A stretch of DNA of 64,000 nt from Streptomyces sp. NBC_00490 (GCF_036013645.1 NZ_CP107869.1:3720001-3784000), one strand, 5' to 3'. Shown: positions 44,291 to 53,411, counted from the first letter of the stretch. Numbers and translations are program-made. The notes: a model not told the origin generated them from the sequence alone.

Positions 44291-45538
44291 TTACGAGTCC
44301 CAGATCGCGCCGTACGCCGGAATCCCCCGCTGTTCCAGGCCGTGGACCACCTGCCAGGTCAGCTTCTTGTTGCTGATGCAGATCACCGCCTCGGCGCCGA
44401 AGTCGCGGTAGGCGGCGTACGCGAGGCGCACCATGTCGGGTTTGCCGTCGCGGGAGGTGTCCCAGATCAGGGCGTGGGGCTGGACGGCGAGGATCTCGTC
44501 GACTAGGGCGTCGCCGTAGGTGGTGCGGGGGTCGCGGGTCGCCCAGACCAGGCGGGAGGGGACCTCGGCGGCCAGGAGGTGCGGGAGGCAGGGGCCGATG
44601 CCGCTGCCGGTCGCCACGTAGACCACCTTCGTGAAGAGGGTCTCGATGTTGGCGACTCCTGCGGTGGTGATGCCTTTCACCCAGATCCGGTCGGGCATGT
44701 CGTCGATGAAGCCGCCCGTCCAGTCACCGGCCCGGGAGATCGTCAGCCGGAAGCCGGGCTCGCCGGGGGTGGGGACATTGGCGAAGGAGTGCCATTCCTT
44801 CAGCGGGCTGCGGCTGATGGCCGTGGAGGAGCCCGCGAAGGGGGTCTCGCCGTGGTCGAAGCGGGCCAGCACCACGTGCGGGGAGGGGCGTTCGACGCGT
44901 ACGTCAACCTTGCGCAGCCGCAGCCACGGCAGGGCGACGCTGAAGGTGACGACCGACAGGACCGCCACCTCCACGGGGCCCGGGGCCGCCAGGAGCGTGT
45001 GGGTCCAGAAGAGGGCGAGGGCCGTCCAGCCGCCGAAGCGGTGGATCTTCTCGAAGTGGTCGTGGTGTCGGGAGCGGAAGGGCGGCAGGGCCGTGGCGAT
45101 GATCAGGGCGAGGAGGGCCGTCAGGGTCCAGCCCACCGCCCTGAGCGGGGCGTCGGTCGTGGTGATCGTGAGCGCCAGGAACCAGCTCGCCCCCGCCAGC
45201 GCCCCGCCCACGTGCAGTCCGCCGAAGTGGTACACCTTCCCCAGCGTCCAGCGGACCTTCAGCGGCCAGCTGGTCGGCGCCCAAGTGGCGAGCTTGAAGA
45301 GGAGGTTGATGACGTACTGCTGGCGGACGAGGATCGCGAGGGCCAGGTCGGCGAGGGCCGCGTGGCCCATGGTGCGTGTCGACGGGGTCCAACTCATGTA
45401 GAGGAAGACGAGGTTGGCCGTCAGTACCAGTGCCGCCAGGCGGTTGTAGTGCATCAGCCGCGGGTGCTTCAGCAGCCGGCGCGGGGCCGAGGTCCGCGGG
45501 GGCAGTTCCACCGACTGGCGCTCGAGCGACGTGGTCAT
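44291..45538 (-). CDS. membrane flavocytochrome-type reductase (TmpA-like)
   Basis: A 415-residue protein. It has about six membrane helices in the N-terminal 210 residues. HRFGGWTALALFWTH contains two His separated by 13 residues, the spacing of transmembrane heme pairs in ferric reductases and NADPH oxidases, and VYHFGGLHVGG supplies further His. An FNR-like cytoplasmic part follows: a WHSFANVPTPG FAD-site variant and VVYVATGSGIGPCLP as the NAD(P) loop. It thus resembles ferric-reductase-like flavoproteins, in particular fungal TmpA and the C-terminal part of TmpB. It overlaps the adenylation gene by 4 bases. Transfer of electrons to or from an adenylated amino-acid product is inference. 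Confidence 0.75.
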   Translation of the reverse strand: MTTSLERQSVELPPRTSAPRRLLKHPRLMHYNRLAALVLTANLVFLYMSWTPSTRTMGHAALADLALAILVRQQYVINLLFKLATWAPTSWPLKVRWTLGKVYHFGGLHVGGALAGASWFLALTITTTDAPLRAVGWTLTALLALIIATALPPFRSRHHDHFEKIHRFGGWTALALFWTHTLLAAPGPVEVAVLSVVTFSVALPWLRLRKVDVRVERPSPHVVLARFDHGETPFAGSSTAISRSPLKEWHSFANVPTPGEPGFRLTISRAGDWTGGFIDDMPDRIWVKGITTAGVANIETLFTKVVYVATGSGIGPCLPHLLAAEVPSRLVWATRDPRTTYGDALVDEILAVQPHALIWDTSRDGKPDMVRLAYAAYRDFGAEAVICISNKKLTWQVVHGLEQRGIPAYGAIWDS

Positions 45539-47082
45539 CGGGACACCGCCGTGCGCTCCTCGGCCAGCCGCAGCAGCGCCGCTTTGTCGATCTTGCCGCG
45601 GTCCGTCTCGGGCAGACGCGTCAGGGTCATGACACTCTCGGGCACGCAGTAGTACGGCAGCGCGTCCGCCACCGCGCGCCGGGCCGTGTCGGGGTCGACG
45701 TCGGCCGGGGTGACGAAGGAGACCAGGGTGCGGGCGTCCCGCTTCAGGGTCACCGCACGCCGGCAGCCCTCGACCGACTCCAGCACCGAGGAGACGGAGT
45801 CGAGTTCGACGCGGAAGCCGCGCACCTTGACCTGGTCGTCGGTGCGGCCGAGGTGCTCCAGTTCGCCGTCGGGCGTCCAGCGGCCCAGGTCCCGGGTGCG
45901 GAACATGCGGTGCCCGGCGCCCAGGAAGGGGTCGGGGGCGTAGCGCTCGGCGTTGAGCCGGTCGTTGTCCAGGTAGCCCGCCGAGACGCAGGCGCCGCCC
46001 GCCCACATCTCGCCGACCTCGCCGATGGGGAGCGGGCGCAGGTCCGGGTCGAGGACGTAGACCGTGTTGTTGGGGGTGGGGCGGCCGATGGTGAGGGTCC
46101 GAGCCGACACCTCGTGGCGGCGCATCGTGTTGACGATGGTCGTCTCCGTCGGACCGCAGCAGTTGTAGAACGTCGCCTGGCGGGCCCAGCGGTCGGCGAG
46201 CGGGCGCGGGCAGGGCTCCCCCGCCACCGCGACCGTGCGCACGCGCGGGCAGCTCGCCGGGTCGACGCCGGACAGGACCGTCGGGGTGGCGATGACGACG
46301 TCCGCGCCGCGGGCCGCCGCCGCGATGTCCTTGCCGCGGATGACGAGGGTGGCGCCGTGGGCGAGGCAGCCGAGGATCTCCCAGGCGGCCATGTCGAAGG
46401 CGATGCTGAGGAGCTGGGCGACCCGGTCGCCGGGGCGGATGCCGAGGTCACCGGGGGCGGTGAGGAGGATGTTGGCGACGTTGCGGTGGGTGACCTCGAC
46501 CCCGTTGGGGCGGCCGGTGGTACCGGAGGTGAACAGGACGTAGCAGCCGTCGTCGGGGCGCACCCGGACGTCCGGTCGCGGTCCGGGGACGGCGGCGCGG
46601 GGGCCCGGGACGTACGGCAACGGCTCGTCGAGGGCGATCAGATGGTGGCCCGGCGGCAGCGGGACGCGGTGGGCGTGCTCGGCGACGGTGATCACGACGC
46701 GGGTGCGGGCGGCGCGGATCACATGGGCGAGCTGGGCGGCGGGGGCGAGGCCGATGTCCTGGGGGACGTAGGCGGCGCCCGCCTTCAGGATGCCGAGGAT
46801 GCCGATGAGCATCGGCACGGAGCGGCGGACGAAGAGCCCGACGTGGTCGCCGGGGCGCACGCCCTGGCGGATCAGCCGGGCGGCGAGGGCGTCGGCGTGG
46901 CGGTCGAGCTCGCCGTAGGTGATCCGGGCGCCGAGGTGTTCGGCGGCGACGGCGTGCGGGGCGGCGGCCGCCTGCCGCTCGACGGCGTGGTGGATCAGCG
47001 GATCCGGGACGGGGACGGCCGGGCCGAAGCCGTACCGGTGGAAGAGGTGCTGGTCGCGGGGGCTCAAATGGCGCAGGGGCAT
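45535..47082 (-). CDS. stand-alone amino-acid adenylation enzyme (NRPS A-domain like)
   Basis: A 515-residue adenylation protein without carrier, condensation or reductase domain. It has GELDRHADALAARLI, FTSGTTGRPNGVEVTH (A3, with Asn replacing the usual Lys), FDMAAWEILGCLAHG (A4; the Asp that anchors an alpha-amino group is present), NCCGPTETT (A5), FRTRDLGRW (A7), GRTDDQVKVRGFRVEL (A8) and the catalytic Lys in DRGKIDKAAL (A10). ATG 47082 is chosen because AGGAGG precedes it by 10 bases; upstream in-frame codons to 47217 look non-coding. It is coupled by ATGA to the membrane reductase, mirroring fungal TmpB, where both parts are one polypeptide. Substrate unknown. Confidence 0.85.
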   Translation of the reverse strand: MPLRHLSPRDQHLFHRYGFGPAVPVPDPLIHHAVERQAAAAPHAVAAEHLGARITYGELDRHADALAARLIRQGVRPGDHVGLFVRRSVPMLIGILGILKAGAAYVPQDIGLAPAAQLAHVIRAARTRVVITVAEHAHRVPLPPGHHLIALDEPLPYVPGPRAAVPGPRPDVRVRPDDGCYVLFTSGTTGRPNGVEVTHRNVANILLTAPGDLGIRPGDRVAQLLSIAFDMAAWEILGCLAHGATLVIRGKDIAAAARGADVVIATPTVLSGVDPASCPRVRTVAVAGEPCPRPLADRWARQATFYNCCGPTETTIVNTMRRHEVSARTLTIGRPTPNNTVYVLDPDLRPLPIGEVGEMWAGGACVSAGYLDNDRLNAERYAPDPFLGAGHRMFRTRDLGRWTPDGELEHLGRTDDQVKVRGFRVELDSVSSVLESVEGCRRAVTLKRDARTLVSFVTPADVDPDTARRAVADALPYYCVPESVMTLTRLPETDRGKIDKAALLRLAEERTAVSR

Positions 47083-47396
47083 GCTGGGGAAACCTCCTGG
47101 CTGGCTTTTCGCGTGAGAGATTGCCTGGCGCCAAGCTGGATCCGCGCTCGACTGTAGCTCCGGTTTTTCAACGCTCAACAACGCGTCCTCGGCCAACGAC
47201 GAGACGGAACGAGCCACATGTGACGTCTTTCACAGCAGAGGCAACGTTCGTCACGGTCGGCGGCGACTCTCGGTGGGCACCTGTGCGCCCGGCCCGGCGG
47301 CCTCACCGCGCCCGGAGGCCGGCGGGGAGGTCGCCGTCCCGCCCGCGTAACAGGGAGCCCCCGTGCACGTAACACGGCGGAAGCACGCTGAGGAGC
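47083..47396. other. divergent intergenic region, adenylation gene / nasA
   Basis: These 314 bases separate two divergent operons. The half next to nasA has a GlnR-like box. The half near the adenylation gene contains an AT-richer stretch at 47160-47260 with the imperfect dyad TGTGACGTCTTTCACA at 47219-47234, which might be an operator. I see no gene in it. Confidence 0.5.
47347..47384 (+). promoter_or_regulatory. GlnR-like box upstream of nasA
   Basis: GTAAC (47347-47351), a second GTAAC (47369-47373) and GAAGC (47380-47384) sit at exact 6-base spacing of the gTnAc-n6-GaAAc pattern. The second position of the first pair (47358-47362) is CCCCC and does not fit. Only 12 bases separate it from the ATG, unusually close for an activator, so confidence is moderate to low. 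Confidence 0.4.
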
Positions 47397-49487
47397 ATGC
47401 AGAACTCCGCGACGCCCACCCACTGCCCCTACTGCGCCCTGCAGTGCGGGATGAATCTCACGCCCGTCCCGGACGGGGGCGTGGAGGTCACCGAGCGCGC
47501 GGACTTTCCGGTGAACCGGGGTGCGCTGTGCGGCAAGGGCCGCACAGCACACCAGGTGCTCTCCTCCCGGGTACGCCTGACCTCCCCGTTGGTGCGCTCC
47601 GAGGGCAAGCTGGTGCCCGCCACCTGGGAAGAGGCGCTGAACCGGATCGCCGGGGAACTGCGGCGTACGCGTGCGGAGCATGGTCCGGACGCGTGCGGGG
47701 TGTTCGGCGGGGGCGGCCTGACGAACGAGAAGGCGTACACGCTGGGCAAGTTCGCCCGGGTCGTCCTCGGCACCTCGCAGATCGACTACAACGGCCGCTT
47801 CTGCATGTCCTCCGCGGCGGCCGGCGGCATCAAGGCGTTCGGCCTGGACCGCGGGCTGCCGTTCCCGCTGGAGGACATCCCGAAGACGGGCTGTGTGATC
47901 CTCGTCGGCTCCAACCCCGCCGAGACCATGCCGCCGTCCATGCGCTTCTTCAACGAGCTGCGTGAGAACGGCGGCACGCTCGTCGTCATCGACCCGCGCC
48001 GCACCAAGACCGCCGAGCAGGCGGACCTGCATCTGATGCCCCGCCCGGGCACCGACCTCGCGCTGGCCCTTGGCCTGCTGCACCTGGTCGTCGCCGAGGG
48101 GCGGGTCGACGAGGCGTACGTCGACGAGCGCACGGCCGGCTGGGAGGAGGCCCGCGCCGCGGCGATGGCCCACTGGCCGGAGTACGTGGAGCGGATCACC
48201 GGCGTTCCGGTGCCCCAACTCCGCGAGACGGTACGGATGTTCTGCGAGCCCGAGGCCGCGATGGTGCTGACCGCGCGCGGACCCGAGCAGCAGTCCAAGG
48301 GCACCGACACCGTGGGCGCCTGGATCAACCTGTGCCTGGCGACGGGCCGGGCGGGCAGGCCGTTCTCCGGGTACGGCTGTCTGACCGGGCAGGGCAACGG
48401 ACAGGGCGGGCGCGAACACGGCCAGAAGGCCGACCAGTTGCCCGGCTACCGCAAGCTGGACGACCCGGCGGCGCGGCGGCATGTGGCCGAGGTGTGGGGA
48501 GTCGAGCCCGACTCGCTGCCCGGACCCGGACGCAGCGCCTACGAGTTGCTGGACGCCCTGGGTGTCGACATCAGGTCGCTGCTGCTGATGGGCTCCAACC
48601 CGGTGGTGTCGGCGCCGCGCGCCGCGCACATCGAGGAGCGCATCAAGTCCCTTGACTTCCTTGCCGTCTGTGACGTCGTGCTGTCGGAGACGGCGGCGCT
48701 CGCCGACGTCGTCCTGCCGGTCACGCAGTGGGCGGAGGAGACGGGCACGACGACCAACCTGGAAGGCCGGGTGCTGCTGCGCCGCAAGGCGATCACCCCG
48801 CCCGAGGGCGTGCGCAGCGACCTGGAGGTCATGCACGAACTCGCCGACCGGCTCGGTGTGGAGAAGGGCTTCCCGACCGACCCCGAGGAGGTCTTCGAGG
48901 AGCTGCGGCGGGCGAGCGCCGGCGGGCCCGCGGACTACTCGGGAATCACCTACCGACGACTCGCCGAGGAGAACGGGGTGTTCTGGCCGTGTCCCGCGGC
49001 CGACGCCGATGCGGAAGCGGGACATCCCGGGACGCCCCGGCTCTTCCTCGACCGCTTCGCCACGCCGGACGGCCGCGCGCGCTTCGTCCCGGTCTCGCAC
49101 CGCGCCTCCGCCGAGGAGCCGGACGAGGAGTACCCGGTGCTGCTGACGACCGGCCGGGTCGTCGCCCAGTACCAGTCCGGCGCCCAGACCCGGCGGGTGG
49201 ACGAGCTGAACGCCGCAGCGCCGGGCCCGTTCGTGGAGCTGCACCCGCGGCTCGCGGCCCGGCTGGGCGCGGCCGAGGGTGACCCGGTGGCGGTCGTGTC
49301 GCGGCGGGGCCGGGCCGTGGCACCGGCCCGCATCACCACCGGTATCCGCCCCGACACCGTCTTCATGCCCTTCCACTGGCCGGGCGAGGGCCGCGCGAAC
49401 ACCCTCACCAACCCGGCGCTCGACCCGACCTCGCGGATGCCGGAGTTCAAGGCGTGCGCGGTACGGCTGGAGACGGTGAAGCCGTAG
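47397..49487 (+). CDS. nasA: assimilatory nitrate reductase catalytic subunit
   Basis: A 696-residue bis-MGD molybdoenzyme. The N-terminal [4Fe-4S] ligand set is HCPYCALQCG followed by GALCGKG (C-x2-C-x3-C-x26-C). The molybdopterin oxidoreductase domain is GVFGGGGLTNEKAYTLGKFA, NGRFCMSSAAAG and VILVGSNPAETMPPSMRFF. The molydopterin-dinucleotide-binding C-terminal domain has LLTTGRVVAQYQSGAQTRR and FMPFHWPGEGRANTLTNPA. It has no Tat signal, consistent with a cytoplasmic NasA/NarB-type enzyme. It reduces nitrate to nitrite, which the NirBD enzyme at 58.3 kb would take to ammonium. ATG 47397 has AGGAG 5 bases upstream. Confidence 0.88.
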   Translation: MQNSATPTHCPYCALQCGMNLTPVPDGGVEVTERADFPVNRGALCGKGRTAHQVLSSRVRLTSPLVRSEGKLVPATWEEALNRIAGELRRTRAEHGPDACGVFGGGGLTNEKAYTLGKFARVVLGTSQIDYNGRFCMSSAAAGGIKAFGLDRGLPFPLEDIPKTGCVILVGSNPAETMPPSMRFFNELRENGGTLVVIDPRRTKTAEQADLHLMPRPGTDLALALGLLHLVVAEGRVDEAYVDERTAGWEEARAAAMAHWPEYVERITGVPVPQLRETVRMFCEPEAAMVLTARGPEQQSKGTDTVGAWINLCLATGRAGRPFSGYGCLTGQGNGQGGREHGQKADQLPGYRKLDDPAARRHVAEVWGVEPDSLPGPGRSAYELLDALGVDIRSLLLMGSNPVVSAPRAAHIEERIKSLDFLAVCDVVLSETAALADVVLPVTQWAEETGTTTNLEGRVLLRRKAITPPEGVRSDLEVMHELADRLGVEKGFPTDPEEVFEELRRASAGGPADYSGITYRRLAEENGVFWPCPAADADAEAGHPGTPRLFLDRFATPDGRARFVPVSHRASAEEPDEEYPVLLTTGRVVAQYQSGAQTRRVDELNAAAPGPFVELHPRLAARLGAAEGDPVAVVSRRGRAVAPARITTGIRPDTVFMPFHWPGEGRANTLTNPALDPTSRMPEFKACAVRLETVKP

Positions 49488-49681
49488 GAGCGGGGCCGTC
49501 CCGTCCCGGCCGGTGATGATGCCGGCGCGCTCCGAGGGCTCGACGGCGGCGGCGCCGCGGTGTCGCGGTAGGCGGTTCGGTCGAGGCGAGCGGCTGGACC
49601 AGGGCATGTCAGGGGCGGAGGCTCTCGCCGTGCTCGCGTCGCCAGTGGCCGAGTTCGGCCGTCACGGTCCACACGTCACTC

Positions 49682-50095
49682 TCAGCCGCGGAGCAGCCAG
49701 TCGCCGCTGTCGATGAGCTTGCCGCGCGCACGCAGTCCGGCGGCCACGGCGGGGGCGGCGACGTACACCCACGCCCGCACGGACACGCCGTCGGCGTCCC
49801 GTACGACGTCGCACTCGATCCGCTCGTAGAGGTTGCGGGGATCGCCGGGGGCGTACTCCTCCAGCAGGTCGAGGGCGGCCAGGAGGTCGTCGTACGCCTC
49901 GGGGAGGGCGGTGACGAGCTCCCCGCGGACGGTGCCCCCGGGCTCCTCGACGGCGTACGGATAGCCGGGACCGTCGTACAGCACCACGCCGTCGAGCCGC
50001 CCCGGCTGCTGTGAGCCGGTGCGGCCGCGGAGGAAGTGGTCGTGGTTGACCTCTCCGGGCCGAAGGGTGCCGTAGACGAAGAACGGGAGTCTCAC
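49682..50095 (-). CDS. gamma-glutamylcyclotransferase-like (AIG2/GGCT fold) protein
   Basis: A 137-residue single-domain protein starting PFFVYGTLRPGEVNHDHFLR, the YGTLR motif of the GGCT fold. PGYPYAVEEPGGTVRGELV and a LDLLEEYAPGDPRNLYERI region supply the catalytic Glu of AIG2 proteins. Family members act on gamma-glutamyl amides or gamma-glutamylamines; the substrate here is unknown. The 194 bases between it and nasA hold no recognisable gene, only a very short frame (stop near 49610) that I would not annotate. Confidence 0.85.
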   Translation of the reverse strand: MRLPFFVYGTLRPGEVNHDHFLRGRTGSQQPGRLDGVVLYDGPGYPYAVEEPGGTVRGELVTALPEAYDDLLAALDLLEEYAPGDPRNLYERIECDVVRDADGVSVRAWVYVAAPAVAAGLRARGKLIDSGDWLLRG

Positions 50096-50241
50096 AGAAA
50101 CGATTCTCTCTCCTCACACACGGGTGCCGGACGTGCACAGACGCCCTCTGGACACCACATGTCATGACCCCTTAAATCTCAGGCAGCACGCGCGCCTCCT
50201 CCTTCCCCCACGCGCCCCAACGCGCCTTTTCAAGGAGACAG

Positions 50242-51903
50242 ATGAGCCGGATACGTCCCGTTCGCCCTGTCCACACCCTCCTGGGGTCCCGTCTCGCCAC
50301 GGTCGGCATGGCCGCCACCGCCGCGACCCTCCTGGCCACCGCCCTCTCCCCGACCGCGGGCGCCGCCGACAGGCCGACCCGGGCCACCGCGATCGACAAC
50401 GCGGCGGACGTGCTCGTGGCGCAGGCCGCGAAGCTGGGCCTCACAGCCGCGCAGGACACGAAGGTCCGGGACGTGGTGGTCGACAAGGACGGCGGGCAGC
50501 ACGTCCGCTACGACCGTACATACCGCGGAATCCCGGTACTGGGCGGCGACTTCGTGGTCCACCTGAACGCGAACGGGACGTACCGCGGTACCGACAGGGC
50601 CACCCGCCGGTCCATCGCCCTGCCCTCGGTCACCCCCGCCCTCGCCGCCCCGAAGGCCGCCGACCTCGCGGCGAACGCACTGCGCGCCGCCAACCTCGGC
50701 GAGACGCTCAAGAAGCTGACGGCCAAGCCCCAGCTGGTCGTCGACGCCCTGCACGGCGCCCCGAAGCTGGCCTGGCAGACGAACGTCGTCGCGCAGGACG
50801 CGCTCGGCAACCCGGTCGGGCGCACGGTGCTGACCGACGCGGGCACGGGCGCGCAGATCGACGCGTGGGACTCGATCGAGACGGCGACGGGTGACGGGAA
50901 GTCGCTGTACGGCGGGACGGTGCCGCTGGAGACGACGCTGTCGGGGTCGGCGTACCAGCTCAAGGACGCGACGCGCGGAAACACGTACACGGGCGACGCG
51001 GCGAACAAGACGGACCTCTGCTTCCTGGGCATCTGCATCAGCCGCGCCCCGGCGACGCTCTTCACGGACGCGGACAACCACTGGGGAACGGGGGCGACTT
51101 CGGACCGCGCGACGGCGGCCGTGGACGCCCAGTACGGCACCGACGTCACCTGGGACTACTACAAGAACGTCCACGGGCGCAGCGGTATCGCGGGCGACGG
51201 CAAGGGCTCGTTCAACCGCGTCCACTACGGCAACAACTACAACAACGCCTTCTGGGACGACAGTTGCTTCTGCATGACGTACGGCGACGGCGACGGGACG
51301 CAGCTCGGCCCGCTCGTGTCGCTGGACGTGGCGGGCCACGAGATGTCGCACGGGGTGACGTCGAAGACGGCGGCGCTGACGTACTCGGGTGAGTCGGGCG
51401 GCCTGAACGAGGCCACGTCGGACATCTTCGGAACGCTGGTGGAGTTCTACGCGAAGAACGCCACGGACGGCGGGGACTACCTGATCGGCGAGAAGATCGT
51501 CCGCTCCGGCTTCGGCCGGGACGCGCTGCGCTACATGGACAAGCCGTCGAAGGACGGGAGCTCGGCGGACTGCTGGAGTTCGACGGTCAAGGACCTGGAC
51601 GTGCACTACTCGTCCGGCGTCGCGAACCACTTCGCGTTCCTGCTGGCGGAGGGCAGCGGCGCCCGCACGGTGAACGGCGTCAGCTACAACTCGCCGACCT
51701 GCAACGGGTCTTCGGTGTCGGGCATCGGCCGGGACAAGGTGGGCGCGATCTGGTACCGGGCGCTGACGGTCTACATGACGTCCTCGACGAACTACGCGGG
51801 TGCGCGTACGGCGACGCTGAACGCGGCGAAGGACCTGTACGGGGCCGGGAGCGCGGAGTACAACGCGGTGGCCGCGGCGTGGAGTGCGGTGAACGTGAGC
51901 TGA
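50242..51903 (+). CDS. secreted M4 (thermolysin-like) metalloprotease
   Basis: A 553-residue secreted protease without C-terminal additions. A signal peptide is followed by an A-x-A site near residue 35 (ALSPTAGAADRP) and an FTP/PepSY prodomain to about 230. In the M4 domain, zinc-binding HEMSH is at about 366-370 and GGLNEATSD provides the third ligand near 390. A conserved loop NNAFWDDSCFCMTYGDGDG and DVHYSSGVANHFAF follow. A Cys pair FLGIC near 260 is not in the other M4 protease of this window. ATG 50242 follows AAGGAG. Probably exported and self-processed for protein nutrition. Confidence 0.93.
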   Translation: MSRIRPVRPVHTLLGSRLATVGMAATAATLLATALSPTAGAADRPTRATAIDNAADVLVAQAAKLGLTAAQDTKVRDVVVDKDGGQHVRYDRTYRGIPVLGGDFVVHLNANGTYRGTDRATRRSIALPSVTPALAAPKAADLAANALRAANLGETLKKLTAKPQLVVDALHGAPKLAWQTNVVAQDALGNPVGRTVLTDAGTGAQIDAWDSIETATGDGKSLYGGTVPLETTLSGSAYQLKDATRGNTYTGDAANKTDLCFLGICISRAPATLFTDADNHWGTGATSDRATAAVDAQYGTDVTWDYYKNVHGRSGIAGDGKGSFNRVHYGNNYNNAFWDDSCFCMTYGDGDGTQLGPLVSLDVAGHEMSHGVTSKTAALTYSGESGGLNEATSDIFGTLVEFYAKNATDGGDYLIGEKIVRSGFGRDALRYMDKPSKDGSSADCWSSTVKDLDVHYSSGVANHFAFLLAEGSGARTVNGVSYNSPTCNGSSVSGIGRDKVGAIWYRALTVYMTSSTNYAGARTATLNAAKDLYGAGSAEYNAVAAAWSAVNVS

Positions 51904-51985
51904 GGCGCGGCAGCCGGTGACACGACGGCGGTGCGGCGGCGGGCGTGACCGGGCCCGCCGCCGCACCGCCGGGCGAGGGGCGGGG

Positions 51986-52570
51986 CTAGGCCCCGTACGG
52001 CCTCAGCTCCCTCGCCTCCCTCAGCCCCCTCCCCCACCACACCAGCTGGTCCAGCATCGTCTTCGCCGCCGCCTCCGGTCCCGCCGGGTCCTTCAGCCGC
52101 CTCTCGTCGTCGAACGACGCCCCCGCGTTGTGGAAGGACACCGTGTCCCGGACCGTCACCGCGTGCAGTTCCGCGAAGACCTGCCGGAGGTGTTCGACCG
52201 CGCGCAGGCCGCCGGACATGCCGCCGTAGGAGACGAGCGCGACGGGCTTGGTCTGCCACTCGGTGTAGTGCCAGTCGATGAGGTTCTTGAGGCCGGCGGG
52301 GTAGGAGTGGTTGTACTCGGGGGTGAGGACGACGAAGGCGTCCGCGGCGGCCAGTTTCGCGGAGATCCCGGAGAGGACGGCCGTCGTCTCCGGGGTGCGG
52401 GCGAAGGACATGGGGAGGTCCGTCTCCGCGACGTCCACGACCTCGGGGAGCAGGTCCTCCCGGTCGCGCATCAGGTCGATGAGCCAGTCCGCGACGACGG
52501 GGCCGAAGCGGCCGTGGCGGTTGCTGCCGACGACGAGGGTGACCTTCAAAGGGGCGTCTGTGATCTGCAT
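51986..52570 (-). CDS. NADPH-dependent FMN reductase, probable SoxR target
   Basis: A 194-residue flavodoxin-like fold: TLVVGSNRHGRFGPVVADWL (FMN phosphate loop), AAADAFVVLTPEYNHSYPAG, NLIDWHYTEWQTKPVALVSY and GGMSGGLRAVEHLRQVF. These match the NADPH-dependent FMN/quinone reductase family. An FMN reductase-like gene is a known direct SoxR target in S. coelicolor, and the promoter here has a matching dyad and a 19-bp spacer. The -10 hexamer ends 7 bases before the ATG, so the mRNA is probably leaderless. Expected role: redox-active compound stress. Confidence 0.9.
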   Translation of the reverse strand: MQITDAPLKVTLVVGSNRHGRFGPVVADWLIDLMRDREDLLPEVVDVAETDLPMSFARTPETTAVLSGISAKLAAADAFVVLTPEYNHSYPAGLKNLIDWHYTEWQTKPVALVSYGGMSGGLRAVEHLRQVFAELHAVTVRDTVSFHNAGASFDDERRLKDPAGPEAAAKTMLDQLVWWGRGLREARELRPYGA

Positions 52571-52577
52571 GAGGAAC

Positions 52578-52608
52578 AGCCTGATACCTCAACAAAGGTT
52601 GAGGTCAA
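52578..52608 (-). promoter_or_regulatory. SoxR-type operator and promoter
   Basis: On the minus strand TTGACC (52608-52603) is followed by a 19-base spacer and CAGGCT (52583-52578). The spacer overlaps the 20-base dyad ACCTCAACAAAGGTTGAGGT (52586-52605), with CCTCAAC arms and a 4-base centre as in SoxR sites. The long spacer and centred dyad are typical of MerR/SoxR activation. Confidence 0.85.
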
Positions 52609-52847
52609 GCCCCGGCCGCCGACACCGGGTCACCCGGTCGCACCCCCGCTGTGCGCCCTTCGGGTTCTCTTCCGCGACACCTTCGCCCTACGCCGGTGAC
52701 CTGCCCAAACACCGCCGCAGCAGCCCGATCGCAGACCGATCTGACACCCATTCACCCCATTTCTGACGCACCCTCAGGAAGCGCGCTCGGCCCGCTGCCA
52801 CTTACCTCGGAAGGGCAGGGAACACCGAAGAGCTCGAGGGAGCACCG

Positions 52848-53369
52848 ATGCGCCGTACCGCCCGCATGCTGACCGGCACCGCGCTCGCCGTCGCGGCCGC
52901 GGGGCTGGTCGCCGCACCGGTGCACGCCGCGGACGCCGGGAGCCTGGAGGTGTACCCGTCCTCGGTCGTGCCCGGTGAACAGGTCACCGTGAACACGGCG
53001 GCCTGCGAGGACGGCGACACCGCGGCGGGCGACGCGAGTGCGGTGGGCGCCGGACCGTTCACGCTCGCGCCGAGCACCCATGAGCAGGACGCGATCGGAC
53101 AGTTCCAGGTGCCGGAGAGCGCGCAGCCGGGGACGTACGAGATCGTCGCGACGTGCGCGGAGGGCGGCCGGCGGGTCACGGGCGACCTGGTGGTCACGCT
53201 CACCGCCACCCGTCAGCAGGTGTATCCCCGAGGAAGTGTGAAGACGGGGGTCGGTGGCGCTCTAGGCCCCGACCCCGTGCAGACCGCGGCCGGCGTGGCG
53301 GCTCTCGCCGTCGCCGCCGCGGGCGGTACCTGGCTCCTGCATCGCCGGGCGAGAGGCGACGGGATCTGA
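52848..53369 (+). CDS. secreted, C-terminally anchored protein of unknown function
   Basis: A 173-residue exported protein. It has a signal peptide (LTGTALAVAAAGLVAAPVHA, cut near 27) and a beta-rich extracellular part of about 100 residues (SLEVYPSSVVPGEQVTVNTA with two Cys). A C-terminal hydrophobic segment (TAAGVAALAVAAAGGTWLLH) is followed by RRARGDGI, a sorting-signal-like tail but without a recognisable LPxTG. Because a class F sortase gene follows 115 bases later in the same direction, it may be the cognate substrate or partner. The evidence for that is position only. Confidence 0.75.
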   Translation: MRRTARMLTGTALAVAAAGLVAAPVHAADAGSLEVYPSSVVPGEQVTVNTAACEDGDTAAGDASAVGAGPFTLAPSTHEQDAIGQFQVPESAQPGTYEIVATCAEGGRRVTGDLVVTLTATRQQVYPRGSVKTGVGGALGPDPVQTAAGVAALAVAAAGGTWLLHRRARGDGI

Positions 53370-53411
53370 CGGACACCCTCCGCTGTCCGTCCGCCGGTAC
53401 CGCATGTCCCC

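Noticed and set aside
47219..47234. Dyad TGTGACGTCTTTCACA as a GlnR or Crp site
   Set aside because: Spacing does not fit GlnR; a Crp-like match is only partial and no independent support is visible, so it is mentioned only in the gap entry.
49590..49681. Very short minus-strand frame ending ELGHWRREHGESLRP
   Set aside because: Fewer than 30 codons, no start with Shine-Dalgarno, and it runs into the 3' end of the GGCT-like gene.
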